This document shows, one piece after another, positions 54,401 to 62,711 of a DNA stretch of 64,000 nucleotides. Both the position numbers and the translations under genes were made by a program. The stretch lies in contig JAZLFR010000049.1 of assembly GCA_045615885.1 (NCBI GenBank), positions 1 to 64,000 of the forward strand, in the 5' to 3' direction. The stretch is from UBA1765 sp045615885. Lineage in GTDB: Bacteria; Fibrobacterota; Fibrobacteria; Fibrobacterales; Fibrobacteraceae. Within the stretch, counting starts at the first letter, position 1. Every line of letters starts with the position of its first letter. The notes below the pieces were generated by a model. It worked only from the letters and a program-made list of their open reading frames with translations, ran no database searches and was not told where the DNA came from.

Positions 54401-54977
54401 CAACGCGCTCCATGGACTGCTGCACGCTGCCCATCTTGCTCACGGTTTCCTTGCGCTGCTTTTTATACTTACTTACGCCTGCAGCTTCTTCGAACAAAGC
54501 GCGGCGGTCTTCGGCCTTGTCAGAAAGCACGGCGTTAATCATGCGTTCATTCATCTGGGAGTACGTTCCCGTACCGAGACCAGAGTCAAAGAACAGGTTC
54601 TGCACGTCCTTGAGGCGGCATTCCTGTCCGTTCAGCAAATATTCGCTGGTGCCGTTCCTATAGGCGCGGCGCGTTACCATCACTTCGGAATATTCGGACG
54701 GCAAATTTCCATCGTTGTTATCAATAATCAACGACACTTCCGCCATGCTCATGGCGGCGCGTTCTTCTGTACCAGAGAAAATCACGTCCTGCATTTTGCC
54801 CATACGGAGCACAGCAGCACGCTGTTCACCAAGCACCCAACGGATGGCGTCAACAATATTTGACTTGCCGCAACCGTTCGGGCCCACAACAGCGGTCAAG
54901 CCGTTGCCCGGAAAATTGATTTCCGTACGCTGGGCAAAGGACTTGAATCCAAAAATCTTTAGCTTAGTAATTCGCAC
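51447..54977 (-). CDS. smc: Chromosome segregation protein SMC
   Basis: This 1176-residue SMC ATPase has Walker A GPNGCGKSN (about 32-40), a long coiled coil, and a hinge around 500-650 (AGSALFAVL..., ending CGMVRGGSLGKTG). A second coiled coil leads to the C-terminal head with signature LSGGERALTAVSL (about 1081) and Walker B YCVLDEVDGPLD. The dimer with ScpAB compacts and separates chromosomes. The N-terminal MRITKLKIFGFKSF is standard, so the start is secure. Confidence 0.96.
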   Translation of the reverse strand: MRITKLKIFGFKSFAQRTEINFPGNGLTAVVGPNGCGKSNIVDAIRWVLGEQRAAVLRMGKMQDVIFSGTEERAAMSMAEVSLIIDNNDGNLPSEYSEVMVTRRAYRNGTSEYLLNGQECRLKDVQNLFFDSGLGTGTYSQMNERMINAVLSDKAEDRRALFEEAAGVSKYKKQRKETVSKMGSVQQSMERVEDNLRHTRQSVRQYERQAEKTREWMSLRSRLKDLDLSVSLDKFEDSKHALETLDTSHRRLDHEVESEKTRLDTLKIKIDERNLAISDDANNLRELQSAVNDKTLELNNLNNESTRLRDLLRSIDLSNERANREIADAETKAESIRVEASHLEETLERMGDGSNMAEQERLLEQETESLQVLRDSCDDLRSRSREISEKRLKLVQTVNSLKNRWQRLDAETGMHQANIAKWSADLNDLRGLYGNAEESIRSVDVIIETASAELEQLRERFTVQEDSIETHKQELSAADLQLQKFRQEQAALNSRHDVLARMAASEADGSKWILKNRASLVRGCLGESIEASQEYLQQIEFALGEALDALVLPEGTSVESLLNDLEQANAGSALFAVLSKTRSAQARAVDGAVGCVADFVNGEGALGVFVKGLLAKWMLARNFEEAMTLADRYAGEDLWFVAPGNRAVHACGMVRGGSLGKTGILSRRAEIAETEAKLEEIASEITRLEDSKERIQNILEEEQGVFATLKDDIQEQEDKIRGGEASKKIQSNSMLSLKAQMEKLERDVENANTRIAAAEAERSSDAELAAAEAESEKLENEYESVNDRLAEEEQMMRNKEEDVREAERILRDSKTELANLQNRLRSLKEQLPVYDNIVKSRNEELARNAGTSKETDDKLLDIANQIEAKHEELAVLERERDEAQERYNVVSGDLEDWRAEERAINDKLLKLVPDIKDIEQRAEAVRSNMQRLRERLFSEWEIDIDNPDSITRVEYDGSAEKEIKDLRAKIKALGPVNQGIMEDYEEEKKRLEEVEKQFDDLDRARASLERTIKRLDTIARERFMDTFHKIQRNFQDVFSRLMKDGGTKLTLEEGVDPLEAEIEVNARPTGKKMRGVKALSGGERALTAVSLLFAIYMEKPSPYCVLDEVDGPLDDANIGRFVELLRHFSRQTQFILVTHNKRTMAASDMLYGVTQEIKGISRIASVKLEDVNPSRM

Positions 54978-55138
54978 GCCGACAATTTAGTAAATAATTT
55001 CTGCCGATGTGCTACATTTTATGGCGACTTCTAAAAATCTGCTTTAGTTAGGCAGAAATAAAGTTTTACCAAAAAAATGAACTTTCAAAGGTTCCTTTTA
55101 AACCAAAAAGATATAGATTGAACTAAAAGAGGAAAAGT

Positions 55139-56035
55139 ATGAAAAAATTTATTTCCAGCCTGTTTACCGCAGCCATAGCCGCAACCGCCTTCATCGGCTG
55201 CGAAGGCAATGTCGACGGAGCCGACACAGACGCATGCTACGCAGACCCGTTAAAAGATGGCTCCGGTATTGAAGTCATTTGCGGTTCCAGTTCTATCGGA
55301 AAATTAAAGAACGACACAGACCCAATCAAGTACACTCCAGGCGAAGAATACAACACATTCATCGGTATTAAAAAGGTTTACAAAAAAATTGCTGATGACG
55401 AAAAGGTCTTATTCATTTTGCGTCATGCAGAGCGCCCCAAAGACGATTACAGCAAATCGGCGCACCTCACGGACATGGGCCGATTCCAGGCACAGTTTAC
55501 CGGCGAACAAATCAAGGGCGAAGAACCTATCACATACCTCCATTCCGAAGGTTTTGCAAGAACGCGCGAAACAGTCCAAAACATTGCTATCGGCAGAAAC
55601 GAAAACAATGCCTCCATAACAGCGAGCTCAATCCTCAACGGAAAATGGTATGTGAAAAACGAAGCCGTCATCGATTCCATCAAAAGCACCGGCGACTGGG
55701 ATTATCCGTTATACACGGCTTGGGCCTATACAGGCAAGTATGCAGAAACCGGCGCATTCTATGATTTCGAGAAGCGCAGCGAAGAGCTCATAAACACGTT
55801 GGTGCCAAACTATGAGTCAATGAGCAAGTACACAATCGCCGCATCCCATGACCTGCTGGTCACGCCGCTTGCAATCTATGTTACGAACAAGAAAATCAAC
55901 CTCAGATTCTACGAAGACAATAACAACAACTGGTTGAACTACATGGCTGGCGTCGCAATCATTATCAACAGCAACAACGAACGCCGCTATGTGCCTGTCA
56001 AGGGCCTCGATGAAGGCGTGATGCTCTTCTATTGA
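55139..56035 (+). CDS. Histidine-phosphatase-family lipoprotein
   Basis: This 298-residue protein has a lipoprotein signal (FIGC, Cys21). A linker (about 22-70) contains the DGSGIEVICGSSSIGKLKND pattern. The histidine phosphatase fold follows with LRHAERP (catalytic His at about 95, RHA instead of the textbook RHG), YLHSEGFARTRET and the second His in ASHDLLVTP (about 237). Likely a periplasmic or surface phosphatase of unknown substrate. AGAGGA precedes the ATG. It is a single-gene unit between smc (divergent) and a terminator. Confidence 0.85.
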   Translation: MKKFISSLFTAAIAATAFIGCEGNVDGADTDACYADPLKDGSGIEVICGSSSIGKLKNDTDPIKYTPGEEYNTFIGIKKVYKKIADDEKVLFILRHAERPKDDYSKSAHLTDMGRFQAQFTGEQIKGEEPITYLHSEGFARTRETVQNIAIGRNENNASITASSILNGKWYVKNEAVIDSIKSTGDWDYPLYTAWAYTGKYAETGAFYDFEKRSEELINTLVPNYESMSKYTIAASHDLLVTPLAIYVTNKKINLRFYEDNNNNWLNYMAGVAIIINSNNERRYVPVKGLDEGVMLFY

Positions 56036-56054
56036 TTTCTGTTTAATTTGTACA

Positions 56055-56086
56055 AAAAAGCCTAGGTTTCTCACCTAGGCTTTTTC
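56055..56086. terminator. Bidirectional terminator
   Basis: The perfect 10 bp stem AAGCCTAGGT / ACCTAGGCTT around TTCTC has A- and T-runs outside. It lies between convergent genes. Confidence 0.9.
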
Positions 56087-56102
56087 ATTTTCGGCATTCA
56101 GA

Positions 56103-56411
56103 TTAGTGTTCGACGTTCTTCAAGCGATTGTAGGCATCAAAGCGGCAAGATTGGCCTACAAATTCGTGAGAAGTGATGATGCCGGCAGCATCAACATTGA
56201 ATGTTGCAGTACAATCTTCGCCAGCGCGGAATATGGCCTGGAAGGAACCATCTTCGGCTTCCTGCTTTTCTGTCGGAGCGCCCCAATGATCTTCAAGCAT
56301 CAGATACTTGTGACCATCCCAGTAACGGGCTGCAGACTTACCAGAAGCAGCACAGCCCTGCATCAAAGCAGCAACTGCAACAGCAGACACAACAAAAGCG
56401 ATTTTTTTCAT
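56103..56411 (-). CDS. Small lipoprotein
   Basis: This 102-residue protein has signal MKKIAFVVSAVAVAALMQGC (Cys20). The body contains WGAPTEKQEAEDGSFQAIF, CTATFNVDAAGIITSHEF and a late GQSCRFDAYNRLKN. The pattern (short, one Cys pair, WG-P-x segment) resembles small SmpA/BamE-like outer-membrane lipoproteins, but I cannot confirm this. AAGGAG six bases before 56411 and the signal peptide set the start; the longer frame is discarded. Confidence 0.75.
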   Translation of the reverse strand: MKKIAFVVSAVAVAALMQGCAASGKSAARYWDGHKYLMLEDHWGAPTEKQEAEDGSFQAIFRAGEDCTATFNVDAAGIITSHEFVGQSCRFDAYNRLKNVEH

Positions 56412-56465
56412 AGGAACTCCTTGTGAAATTTCCCTTAATATATCTTTTTTTGGGAGCATGTGCAA

Positions 56466-56499
56466 TAAAAAAAACAGTGGCCTCGCATGAGGTCACTGT
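56466..56499 (-). terminator. Terminator of pgi
   Basis: The arms ACAGTGACCTC / GAGGCCACTGT (minus strand, one mismatch) with a four-base loop are followed by T8. It lies about 40 bp after the pgi stop. Confidence 0.85.
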
Positions 56500-56540
56500 C
56501 TACCGTATTCAAATACAGTTTCTAAAGAATCGGGCCTAGC

Positions 56541-58205
56541 TTACTTCTGGTTCTTCTTGAACCAGGCGATGAGCTGGTTGGTAGAAGAGTCGTGCTTTGG
56601 CTTGCTCTTTGCATCTGCAAGTTCCGGGAGGATCTTCATGGCAAGCTGCTTGCCGAGTTCAACACCCCACTGGTCGTAGCTGTTGATGTTCCAGATAACG
56701 CCCTGTGTGAAGATCTTGTGTTCGTACATGGCAATGAGAGCGCCGAGGCGTTCTGGGCTAACGTAGTCCATCATGATGGAGTTGGTCGGCTTGTTGCCTT
56801 CAAATACCTTATGCGGAGCGAGGAACTTGATTTCTGCTGCGCTCTTGCCAGCCTTCTTGAGTTCTTCTGCAGCCTGTTCGAGAGTCTTACCGTTCATAAG
56901 AGCTTCCGGCTGGGCGAAGAAGTTGGAAAGGAGCTTCTGGTGATGATCGCCGACGACATTGTGGCTGTTAGCCGGAGCAATGAAGTCACAAGGAATCATC
57001 TTTGTGCCCTGGTGAATGAGCTGGTAGAATGCATGCTGGCCGTTTGTACCCGGTTCGCCCCAGAGGATCGGGCCGGTCTGGTAGTCAACGCGCTTGGAGT
57101 CGCGGTCAACAGTCTTACCGTTGGATTCCATGTCTGCCTGCTGGAAGTATGCAGCAAGGCGGTGGAGGTACTGGTCGTACGGGAGCATAGCATAGCTAGA
57201 TGCGCCGAAGAAGTTGTTGTACCAAACGCCGATAAGAGCGAGGATAACAGGCAAGTTCTTGCTTACTGGAGCAGTCTTGAAATGCTGGTCCATTTCGTAT
57301 GCACCCTTGTGGAGGAGCATGTAGTTTTCAAAACCAATGCGGAGTGCAATGGAAAGGCCGATTGCAGACCACAGGGAGTAGCGACCGCCAACCCAGTTCC
57401 AGAATTCGAACATGTTGGCAGTGTCGATACCGAATTCAGCAACAGCCTTGGTGTTTGTAGAAAGAGCTACAAAGTGCTTTGCAATTGCCTTTTCATCACC
57501 CTTGAATGCCTTGAGAACTGCCTTCTTTGCAGTTACAGCGTTGGTCATTGTTTCGAGAGTTGTGAAAGTCTTGGAAGCAACGATGAAGAGAGTTTCTTCG
57601 AGGTTGACCTTCTTCAAGGTTTCGGCCATGTGTGTGCCGTCGATGTTAGAAACAAAGAAAACTTCCGGGGAAGTTTCGCCCTTGATTGGCTTGTCGGCGT
57701 ATGGCTTGAGAGCTTCTGTAACCATGACCGGGCCAAGGTCAGAACCACCGATACCGATGTTTACAACATACTTGATGGACTTGCCTGTGTAGCCCTTCCA
57801 CTTGCCGCTACGAACGAGCTTTGTGAAGTCTTCCATGTGCTTGAGCACTGCGCGAACTTCCGGCATAACATCCTTGCCGTCTACGCAGATCTTGCCCTTG
57901 CCCTGGTAACGGAGAGCAGTGTGGAGAACTGCGCGAACTTCAGTGGTGTTGATCTTTTCGCCACCAAAGTAGCTCTTGCGGATTGCGTCGAAATTTGCAC
58001 TCTTCAACAAGTCCTGGAGCTTTGCAATAGTTTCATCTGTGATGATGTTCTTGGAATAGTCGAGGAAGATGCCGCAAGCTTCTGCGCTAAACTTCTTTGC
58101 GCGCTTGTTGTCTTCTGCGAAGAGGTTCTTCATGTGCCAGGTCTTGGCAACTTTTGCATGGGCTTCGAGAGCCTTCCATTCTTTGGACTTAGTCAATTTA
58201 GACAT
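56541..58205 (-). CDS. pgi: Glucose-6-phosphate isomerase
   Basis: The 554 residues interconvert glucose-6-phosphate and fructose-6-phosphate (EC 5.3.1.9). PGI signatures are present: NIGIGGSDLGPVMV, SKTFTTLET, GEPGTNGQHAFYQLIHQGT (catalytic Glu and His region) and SPERLGALIAMYEHKIFTQG, then NSYDQWGVELGK (catalytic Lys). Length fits the long bacterial form. AAGGAA precedes the ATG. Single-gene unit: repeat block R3 lies upstream and a terminator downstream. Confidence 0.97.
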   Translation of the reverse strand: MSKLTKSKEWKALEAHAKVAKTWHMKNLFAEDNKRAKKFSAEACGIFLDYSKNIITDETIAKLQDLLKSANFDAIRKSYFGGEKINTTEVRAVLHTALRYQGKGKICVDGKDVMPEVRAVLKHMEDFTKLVRSGKWKGYTGKSIKYVVNIGIGGSDLGPVMVTEALKPYADKPIKGETSPEVFFVSNIDGTHMAETLKKVNLEETLFIVASKTFTTLETMTNAVTAKKAVLKAFKGDEKAIAKHFVALSTNTKAVAEFGIDTANMFEFWNWVGGRYSLWSAIGLSIALRIGFENYMLLHKGAYEMDQHFKTAPVSKNLPVILALIGVWYNNFFGASSYAMLPYDQYLHRLAAYFQQADMESNGKTVDRDSKRVDYQTGPILWGEPGTNGQHAFYQLIHQGTKMIPCDFIAPANSHNVVGDHHQKLLSNFFAQPEALMNGKTLEQAAEELKKAGKSAAEIKFLAPHKVFEGNKPTNSIMMDYVSPERLGALIAMYEHKIFTQGVIWNINSYDQWGVELGKQLAMKILPELADAKSKPKHDSSTNQLIAWFKKNQK

Positions 58206-58255
58206 AATGTTTCCTTGTGAGGAGTGTGTTAGTAACGCGTTAAATTTAAAATTTT

Positions 58256-58600
58256 TAGGGGCTAGGGTCTAGGGTCTAGGGGTTAGGGGATGTAGTTTTC
58301 CAGTGTTGTCGGCTGTAGGTTGACGTCCGAATGTTCAATTAATAACAAGCGAGAGTCGCGGCAGCCGAGCTTGCTCGAGCTGACATGACCGAGCGACATA
58401 TTAATGGAGTTATCAATTAATAATTAACAATTAAAAATGAATAATGGAATGTCATTGCGAAATCCATAGGATTGAAGCCATCCAGAACATGGCCCTGGAT
58501 GGCCGTACGACCCTCGCCAAGACATGGGAAGTTACAATCCCTGACTCCTGTTACTGACTCCTGTATTCTGTCTTACATCTTAATTCCAGACTTCCATTCA
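58256..58600. repeat. Heptamer-periodic intergenic repeat block R3
   Basis: This fills the spacer between pgi and the next minus-strand gene; no gene is seen. TAG occurs at 58256, 58263, 58270, 58277 and 58284, exactly 7 bp apart, in telomere-like units TAGGGGC, TAGGGTC, TAGGGTC, TAGGGGT. A CGAGC-TT-GCTCG hairpin (58366-58377) follows, with the ATGACCGAG flank on its right (reverse complement of the R1 hairpin flank). Next come ATGTCATTGCGA with hairpin AATCC-ATA-GGATT (58461-58473), CTGGATGGCCG...CTCGCCAAGACATGG, and CTGACTCCTGTTACTGACTC. The order matches block R2. Confidence 0.8.
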
Positions 58601-59359
58601 CTAAAAGCCTACTGGATTCAATAGCGATTCATCGATGCGGCTGAATTCAAAGCGGAATTCCTTTTCGAGCAAATAGAGCGCAAGCTTCGTATTAGACCAA
58701 TTCTTCTTTACACCAATCGTTTCAATGCCCTTGGTCACAAGCGGCATGGAAGCCCGCAAGTCAAATTCCCACTTCACATCATCCCACACAAACAAGATCA
58801 CCGGAACTTCCGGGCTTGTTGCAAGGCCAACGCTGCCACGGTCTTCCTTGATTTTCATAGGCCCAAGCTTAAGCTCCGTCAAGCGGTCCAAAATGCCTTG
58901 TTTTGCAAGCACAAGTGAAAGCATTTTATCTTCAGAAATTTCACCCCACAAATGTTCACGCTCATAAATGCGATAGCGCAAAATGGCGTACACCTCACAG
59001 AATGCGCGTTCATTCAGCTGGTCTTCCTGTTCACGGAATGCCGCTTCTTCCAGGGAATCGAGCCAGTATTCAGAAGTATCTGTAATGAACGGCAAAAGGT
59101 CCTGCGGGGAGCTGCTCGTGCGAATCGTATTCAACATGCCGCTGAAAGTCTGTTCCAGCATGGCCTGCTTCTCTTCCTGCTGAATTTTGTACGAGGTAGC
59201 CTTGGCTGCACTATCGCCAACCACCGAAGCGGGCTTCTGTTCCGCATTTGCCCCCTGTTCCACATTGCCAGCAGTACCCGCACAACCAGAAAAAGCAAGG
59301 CCAATCAACAGGGCCGCCATTCCTAGGCGAAAGAGAATTGTATTTTTTGCGACATGCAT
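58601..59359 (-). CDS. Lipoprotein of unknown function
   Basis: This 252-residue protein has a lipoprotein signal (LAFSGC, Cys26). A Gln/Glu-rich linker is followed by a mostly helical region (about 65-150) and a beta-rich C-terminal part (SPEVPVILFVWDDVKWEFDL). It resembles in outline the short domains of export- or chaperone-associated lipoproteins, but I do not recognise the family. Its start codon shares the palindrome ATGCAT with the divergent release-factor-like gene, so each promoter must lie within the other gene or the 5' end. Confidence 0.68.
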   Translation of the reverse strand: MHVAKNTILFRLGMAALLIGLAFSGCAGTAGNVEQGANAEQKPASVVGDSAAKATSYKIQQEEKQAMLEQTFSGMLNTIRTSSSPQDLLPFITDTSEYWLDSLEEAAFREQEDQLNERAFCEVYAILRYRIYEREHLWGEISEDKMLSLVLAKQGILDRLTELKLGPMKIKEDRGSVGLATSPEVPVILFVWDDVKWEFDLRASMPLVTKGIETIGVKKNWSNTKLALYLLEKEFRFEFSRIDESLLNPVGF

Positions 59360-59854
59360 CGTGACGATTATCTCCGTTTAAGTTTAGACGAGCTGCTCAG
59401 GGCCTGCACCATGAAAGGATTCCAGGGTTCCGGCCCGGGCGGGCAACACCGCAACAAGACTAACACAGGCGTGTGTCTTAGACTTCCACAATATAATTTA
59501 GAAATCAAGTCAAGTGAAAGTAGAAGCGTTGCAGAAAATAAGACCCATGCACTCCACCGCATGCAAATGGCGCTTGCCCTGAAAGTGCGCGAGGCTCCAA
59601 AGCCAGCATCGGAACTAAAGTTTCCGGGCAGCAATGGGCACATTCAAACTTCAAACCCAGGGTTCCCGCAGTTCATTGCCGACGTGCTAGACATTACGGC
59701 AGCAAACGACGGTGATACCAAAATGGCTGCCATTGCGTTCGGCCTTTCACCCACGGCACTCGGCAAAATACTCCGCCAAGAAAAGGCAGTGCTGGAAGCC
59801 TTGCAAACTTTGAGAAAAAAAAGAGAACCCAAAGACTATACAGGTTTACCATGA
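59354..59854 (+). CDS. Peptide chain release factor-like protein (GGQ domain only)
   Basis: This 166-residue protein carries the class I release factor catalytic motif GSGPGGQHRNKTNTGV (GGQ at 29-31). It has no codon-recognition domain. Small GGQ proteins such as ArfB rescue stalled ribosomes by hydrolysing peptidyl-tRNA. The tail (about 110-166) is helical and basic (LRKKREPKD) as in rescue factors, but it also holds an unusual segment DVLDITAANDGDTKMAAIAFGL. The start ATG is 20 residues before the GGQ segment. It overlaps the next gene by 4 bp. Confidence 0.8.
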   Translation: MHRDDYLRLSLDELLRACTMKGFQGSGPGGQHRNKTNTGVCLRLPQYNLEIKSSESRSVAENKTHALHRMQMALALKVREAPKPASELKFPGSNGHIQTSNPGFPQFIADVLDITAANDGDTKMAAIAFGLSPTALGKILRQEKAVLEALQTLRKKREPKDYTGLP

Positions 59855-60474
59855 ATTTGGCAGCAATCATATTTACCATTGTAATCCTCCTGATTTTGTT
59901 CAGGGTGTTCATGCTCAAGGCCCGAGCTAACCGTCTCGACCACCCGGCATTCCGTGCCCTCCCCAAAGAGGCCGGGCTTGCCGTTCTAAAAGACAGGCTG
60001 CTTTCTAGCCCAACAGAATCGAACCTGCAGAACCTCGTGACTTTTGCAGCAGAACTTGGGCTTACAGCAAACGCCGACAGCTACAGGCCCCTGATGCAGG
60101 AACAAGTTAATTTATCTGCAAAACCGGACGCCCTTGCAGAAGACAACATTCTATTCGAAAAGGAAGCAGCATTTCTCGACAGCATCACTCCGCCAGAAAT
60201 CACGATGGCTTACGAAGCAAAGAAAAACGGCAATACGCAAGAGTTCATCGCACTTTCACTCGAAGCAGTCCTGCGCTTTTACTCCGACGAAAAAATTGAA
60301 GAAACGCTCCGAGCCCTAACCGCAGAATTCCCGAAGGCTGCGGAACTTTTGCTGGGCTACGAAGACCTGAAGCAGGCGCGCGAAGCAAGCCTTGCCGACG
60401 AAGAATCGCTCAAGATTTTACGCGCCAAGCGCGACTCCTGGGAAGCTTCGATCAACGAACTGCTGAACAAGTAA
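59851..60474 (+). CDS. Membrane-anchored protein of unknown function
   Basis: The 207 residues have one N-terminal hydrophobic segment (about 3-22, IIFTIVILLILFRVFML). The remaining cytoplasmic or periplasmic part is helical and Leu/Ala/Glu-rich, with a TPR-like feel (SLEAVLRFYSDEKIEETLRALTAEFPKAAELLLG). Overlap with the upstream release-factor-like gene (ATGA) indicates co-translation. I do not recognise the family. Confidence 0.68.
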   Translation: MNLAAIIFTIVILLILFRVFMLKARANRLDHPAFRALPKEAGLAVLKDRLLSSPTESNLQNLVTFAAELGLTANADSYRPLMQEQVNLSAKPDALAEDNILFEKEAAFLDSITPPEITMAYEAKKNGNTQEFIALSLEAVLRFYSDEKIEETLRALTAEFPKAAELLLGYEDLKQAREASLADEESLKILRAKRDSWEASINELLNK

Positions 60475-60497
60475 ATCCATTTTTCACAAGCACATGC

Positions 60498-60529
60498 AAA
60501 AAGGGCGCTTCCAAAGAAGCGCCCTTTTC
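60498..60529. terminator. Bidirectional terminator
   Basis: The perfect stem GGGCGCTTC / GAAGCGCCC with loop CAAA is flanked by A5 and T4. It lies between convergent genes. Confidence 0.9.
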
Positions 60530-60555
60530 AACAGCCTTGTTTCTAAAGCAGCCGA

Positions 60556-61428
60556 TTAGAACCAACGCCAAGTCAAACCGAAGTACATGGAATCCTTGTA
60601 CTGGGTATTCTTGTGGAGGTCCTTGTCGTAGAAGATTTCGTTACCGAAGGAGAATTCGAGGTACGGAGTAATCAAGATGCTCAAAGTGTTTTCCCACTTG
60701 CCATCGATTTCGTCCTTGCCCTTGAAGTTCACGAAAGCCCACAAGCGGCTGTGGAAACTTACGATGTCTGTGAAGTTGTACTTGACTTCGGTAATGGATT
60801 CAAGACCCGGTTCATTCTTGAAGGATTCTACTTCATCTTCCGTATCTGGATCGTCTGCGTAGCCGTAACCATCAGAGAAGGTCATACGGTTTGCAAAGGC
60901 GAGACGCTGGGAGAAGATGTCGTTCGGAATGAATGCAAGACCGGCAAATTCGGTCAAGTAACCCGGATCCATGAAGCAGGAAATGGCTCTCTTGATTTCA
61001 TTGCCATCTTCATCTTCATATATGTAGGTCTTGGAGAACTGAGTTTCCCAACGGGCGCCCACGTACGGCTTCAAAACTTCAGTCATGTTAAAGTCAATGG
61101 TGCTTTCCCAGAAAATTTTGTCTTCAGACTTACGAGTTCCGAGATCCTTGGTGTATTCTTGACCCCATGCGAGGTTCACGAGGTTACGCCAGTTTGCATA
61201 CTTCCAGTTACCCTGCACATCAGCATCGTACTTGAGAAGAGCTGTATTGGTATTGGTGCCACCATCATGCCAGTTGGAGCTGTAATAATGACGAGTGTAC
61301 TTCACTGCAGCAACTACGTCTGCATTCCAGTTTTCTGGAAGATAGCCAGAAAACATGCCGTTTTCTGCATAGAGGGAAGATGCGCCAACGAGGGCTGCGG
61401 CTGCAAGAGCAAAAAGTTGTTTTTTCAT
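60556..61428 (-). CDS. Outer-membrane beta-barrel protein, DUF3078-like
   Basis: This 290-residue protein has signal MKKQLFALAAAALVGASSLYA. The barrel-like body has the SNWHDGGTNTNTAL segment that resembles DUF3078 outer-membrane proteins of Bacteroidetes. It has alternating aromatic strands and ends TWRWF with a C-terminal Phe. Function unknown; probably an outer-membrane channel or structural protein. It lies 27 bp after pdxB on the same strand. Confidence 0.75.
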   Translation of the reverse strand: MKKQLFALAAAALVGASSLYAENGMFSGYLPENWNADVVAAVKYTRHYYSSNWHDGGTNTNTALLKYDADVQGNWKYANWRNLVNLAWGQEYTKDLGTRKSEDKIFWESTIDFNMTEVLKPYVGARWETQFSKTYIYEDEDGNEIKRAISCFMDPGYLTEFAGLAFIPNDIFSQRLAFANRMTFSDGYGYADDPDTEDEVESFKNEPGLESITEVKYNFTDIVSFHSRLWAFVNFKGKDEIDGKWENTLSILITPYLEFSFGNEIFYDKDLHKNTQYKDSMYFGLTWRWF

Positions 61429-61455
61429 GGTTGTAAACCCTTTCTAGTAATTTAA

Positions 61456-62604
61456 CTAAAAGATAGTTAATTCCAAGGCTCGCAGTAAAGCTAGAGCCTC
61501 TTCAGAAGCTCCAATAACGGTACCCTTGTGAGCCTTCGGTTCTCGACGAATCTGGTAATGCTTGCGCAATCCTTCAAAATCAGACAGATTCGCTCGCAAA
61601 GCGCAGTCATCTTCACAAATGTCATAGGTTTTTCTAAAAACGGCAAGCAATTGATTTTCCAGGGAACTCGAAACCCGGCTCAAATCCACGTCGAACTCCG
61701 TTTCCACCGCTGGAGGTTCGGCGACAAAGGATTCCAGTTCGGCCAGTTGCGGGTAACCAGCCTTAAAATGCCTGGCAAGGGAACGAACTACGGAAGTCGT
61801 GGCATTCGCCTTTCCATCTTGGCTATAGCCAGCAATGTGCGGAGTACCAAACTTTACTTTATCCAAAAGTTCTTTTGAAATATCCGGTTCATTTTCCCAA
61901 ACGTCGAGCACGGCTCCGGCTATCCGTTTTGCATCGAGAGCCTTGAGCAAAGCCTCATTGTCGACAACCTCGCCACGCGAAGCATTGATCACCCAGGCTT
62001 CAGGTTTCATCATGGCAAGCGACGCTGCATCGCATAGGTGGAGCGTTGCAAATCCGCCGTCTTTAACAAGCGGCGTATGGAAAGTAACGACATCAGCCGT
62101 CCTGTAGATCTCATTTAGAGGAACATCTTCAAAATCTTCAGAGCCTGCCTTCGGAGGGTCGGAGCAGAGCACGCGCATTCCCAAAAGCTCTGCACGTTTT
62201 TTTACACGGGAACCGATGTTGCCTACGCCCACGATTCCAAGGGTCATGCCCCGGAGCGAGCGGCCAGTCGCTACCGCAATTTCCAAAAGCACATCGGTTA
62301 TATACTGCAGAACACTGTCAGCGTTGCAGGCTTCCGCATTTGTAAAGGCAATGCCCGCATTGCTCAAAAAATCACCATCCAGGTGATCTTTTCCGATTGT
62401 CGCCGTGGCGACAAACTGCACACGCGAACCCTTCAACAAGCGCTCATCGCAGCGGGTTCGCGTGCGCACGAGCAATGCGTCTGCATCGCAAACATCGCCT
62501 GCTGAAATGGCGATGCCAGGCAAATAGGTTACTTCGGCATAGGGTTCCAGAACGCCCTTCAAAAAGGGAATGGCATCGTCAGCCACGACTTTCAACTTGT
62601 TCAT
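61456..62604 (-). CDS. pdxB: Erythronate-4-phosphate dehydrogenase
   Basis: This 382-residue D-isomer-specific 2-hydroxyacid dehydrogenase has Rossmann motif GVGNIG (126-131) and the catalytic Arg, Glu and His regions INASRGEVVDN, DVWENEPDI and GTPHIAGYSQDGKANAT. The PHIAGYS-x-x-GKA segment and the C-terminal extension are specific to PdxB. PdxB oxidises 4-phospho-D-erythronate in the DXP-dependent pyridoxal phosphate pathway, and its presence implies that route (inference). The start has only a weak GAAG site. Confidence 0.9.
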   Translation of the reverse strand: MNKLKVVADDAIPFLKGVLEPYAEVTYLPGIAISAGDVCDADALLVRTRTRCDERLLKGSRVQFVATATIGKDHLDGDFLSNAGIAFTNAEACNADSVLQYITDVLLEIAVATGRSLRGMTLGIVGVGNIGSRVKKRAELLGMRVLCSDPPKAGSEDFEDVPLNEIYRTADVVTFHTPLVKDGGFATLHLCDAASLAMMKPEAWVINASRGEVVDNEALLKALDAKRIAGAVLDVWENEPDISKELLDKVKFGTPHIAGYSQDGKANATTSVVRSLARHFKAGYPQLAELESFVAEPPAVETEFDVDLSRVSSSLENQLLAVFRKTYDICEDDCALRANLSDFEGLRKHYQIRREPKAHKGTVIGASEEALALLRALELTIF

Positions 62605-62711
62605 GCTTCAAAAATAGAAAACAGGCGGCCAAATTCACCCACCCGCTACTTTTCACGTCCATATTTTTTCTATTTTATCCCCCGAAAATATATCCTATAT
62701 AAAGGACTAGT

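Noticed and set aside
54997..55059. 9 bp inverted repeat ATTTCTGCC / GGCAGAAAT between smc and the phosphatase gene
   Set aside because: The arms are 45 bp apart and AT-rich; with a single occurrence I cannot separate it from chance.
56592..58220. 542-codon plus-strand frame opposite pgi
   Set aside because: Antisense shadow of pgi; Cys- and Val-rich mirror sequence without a family.
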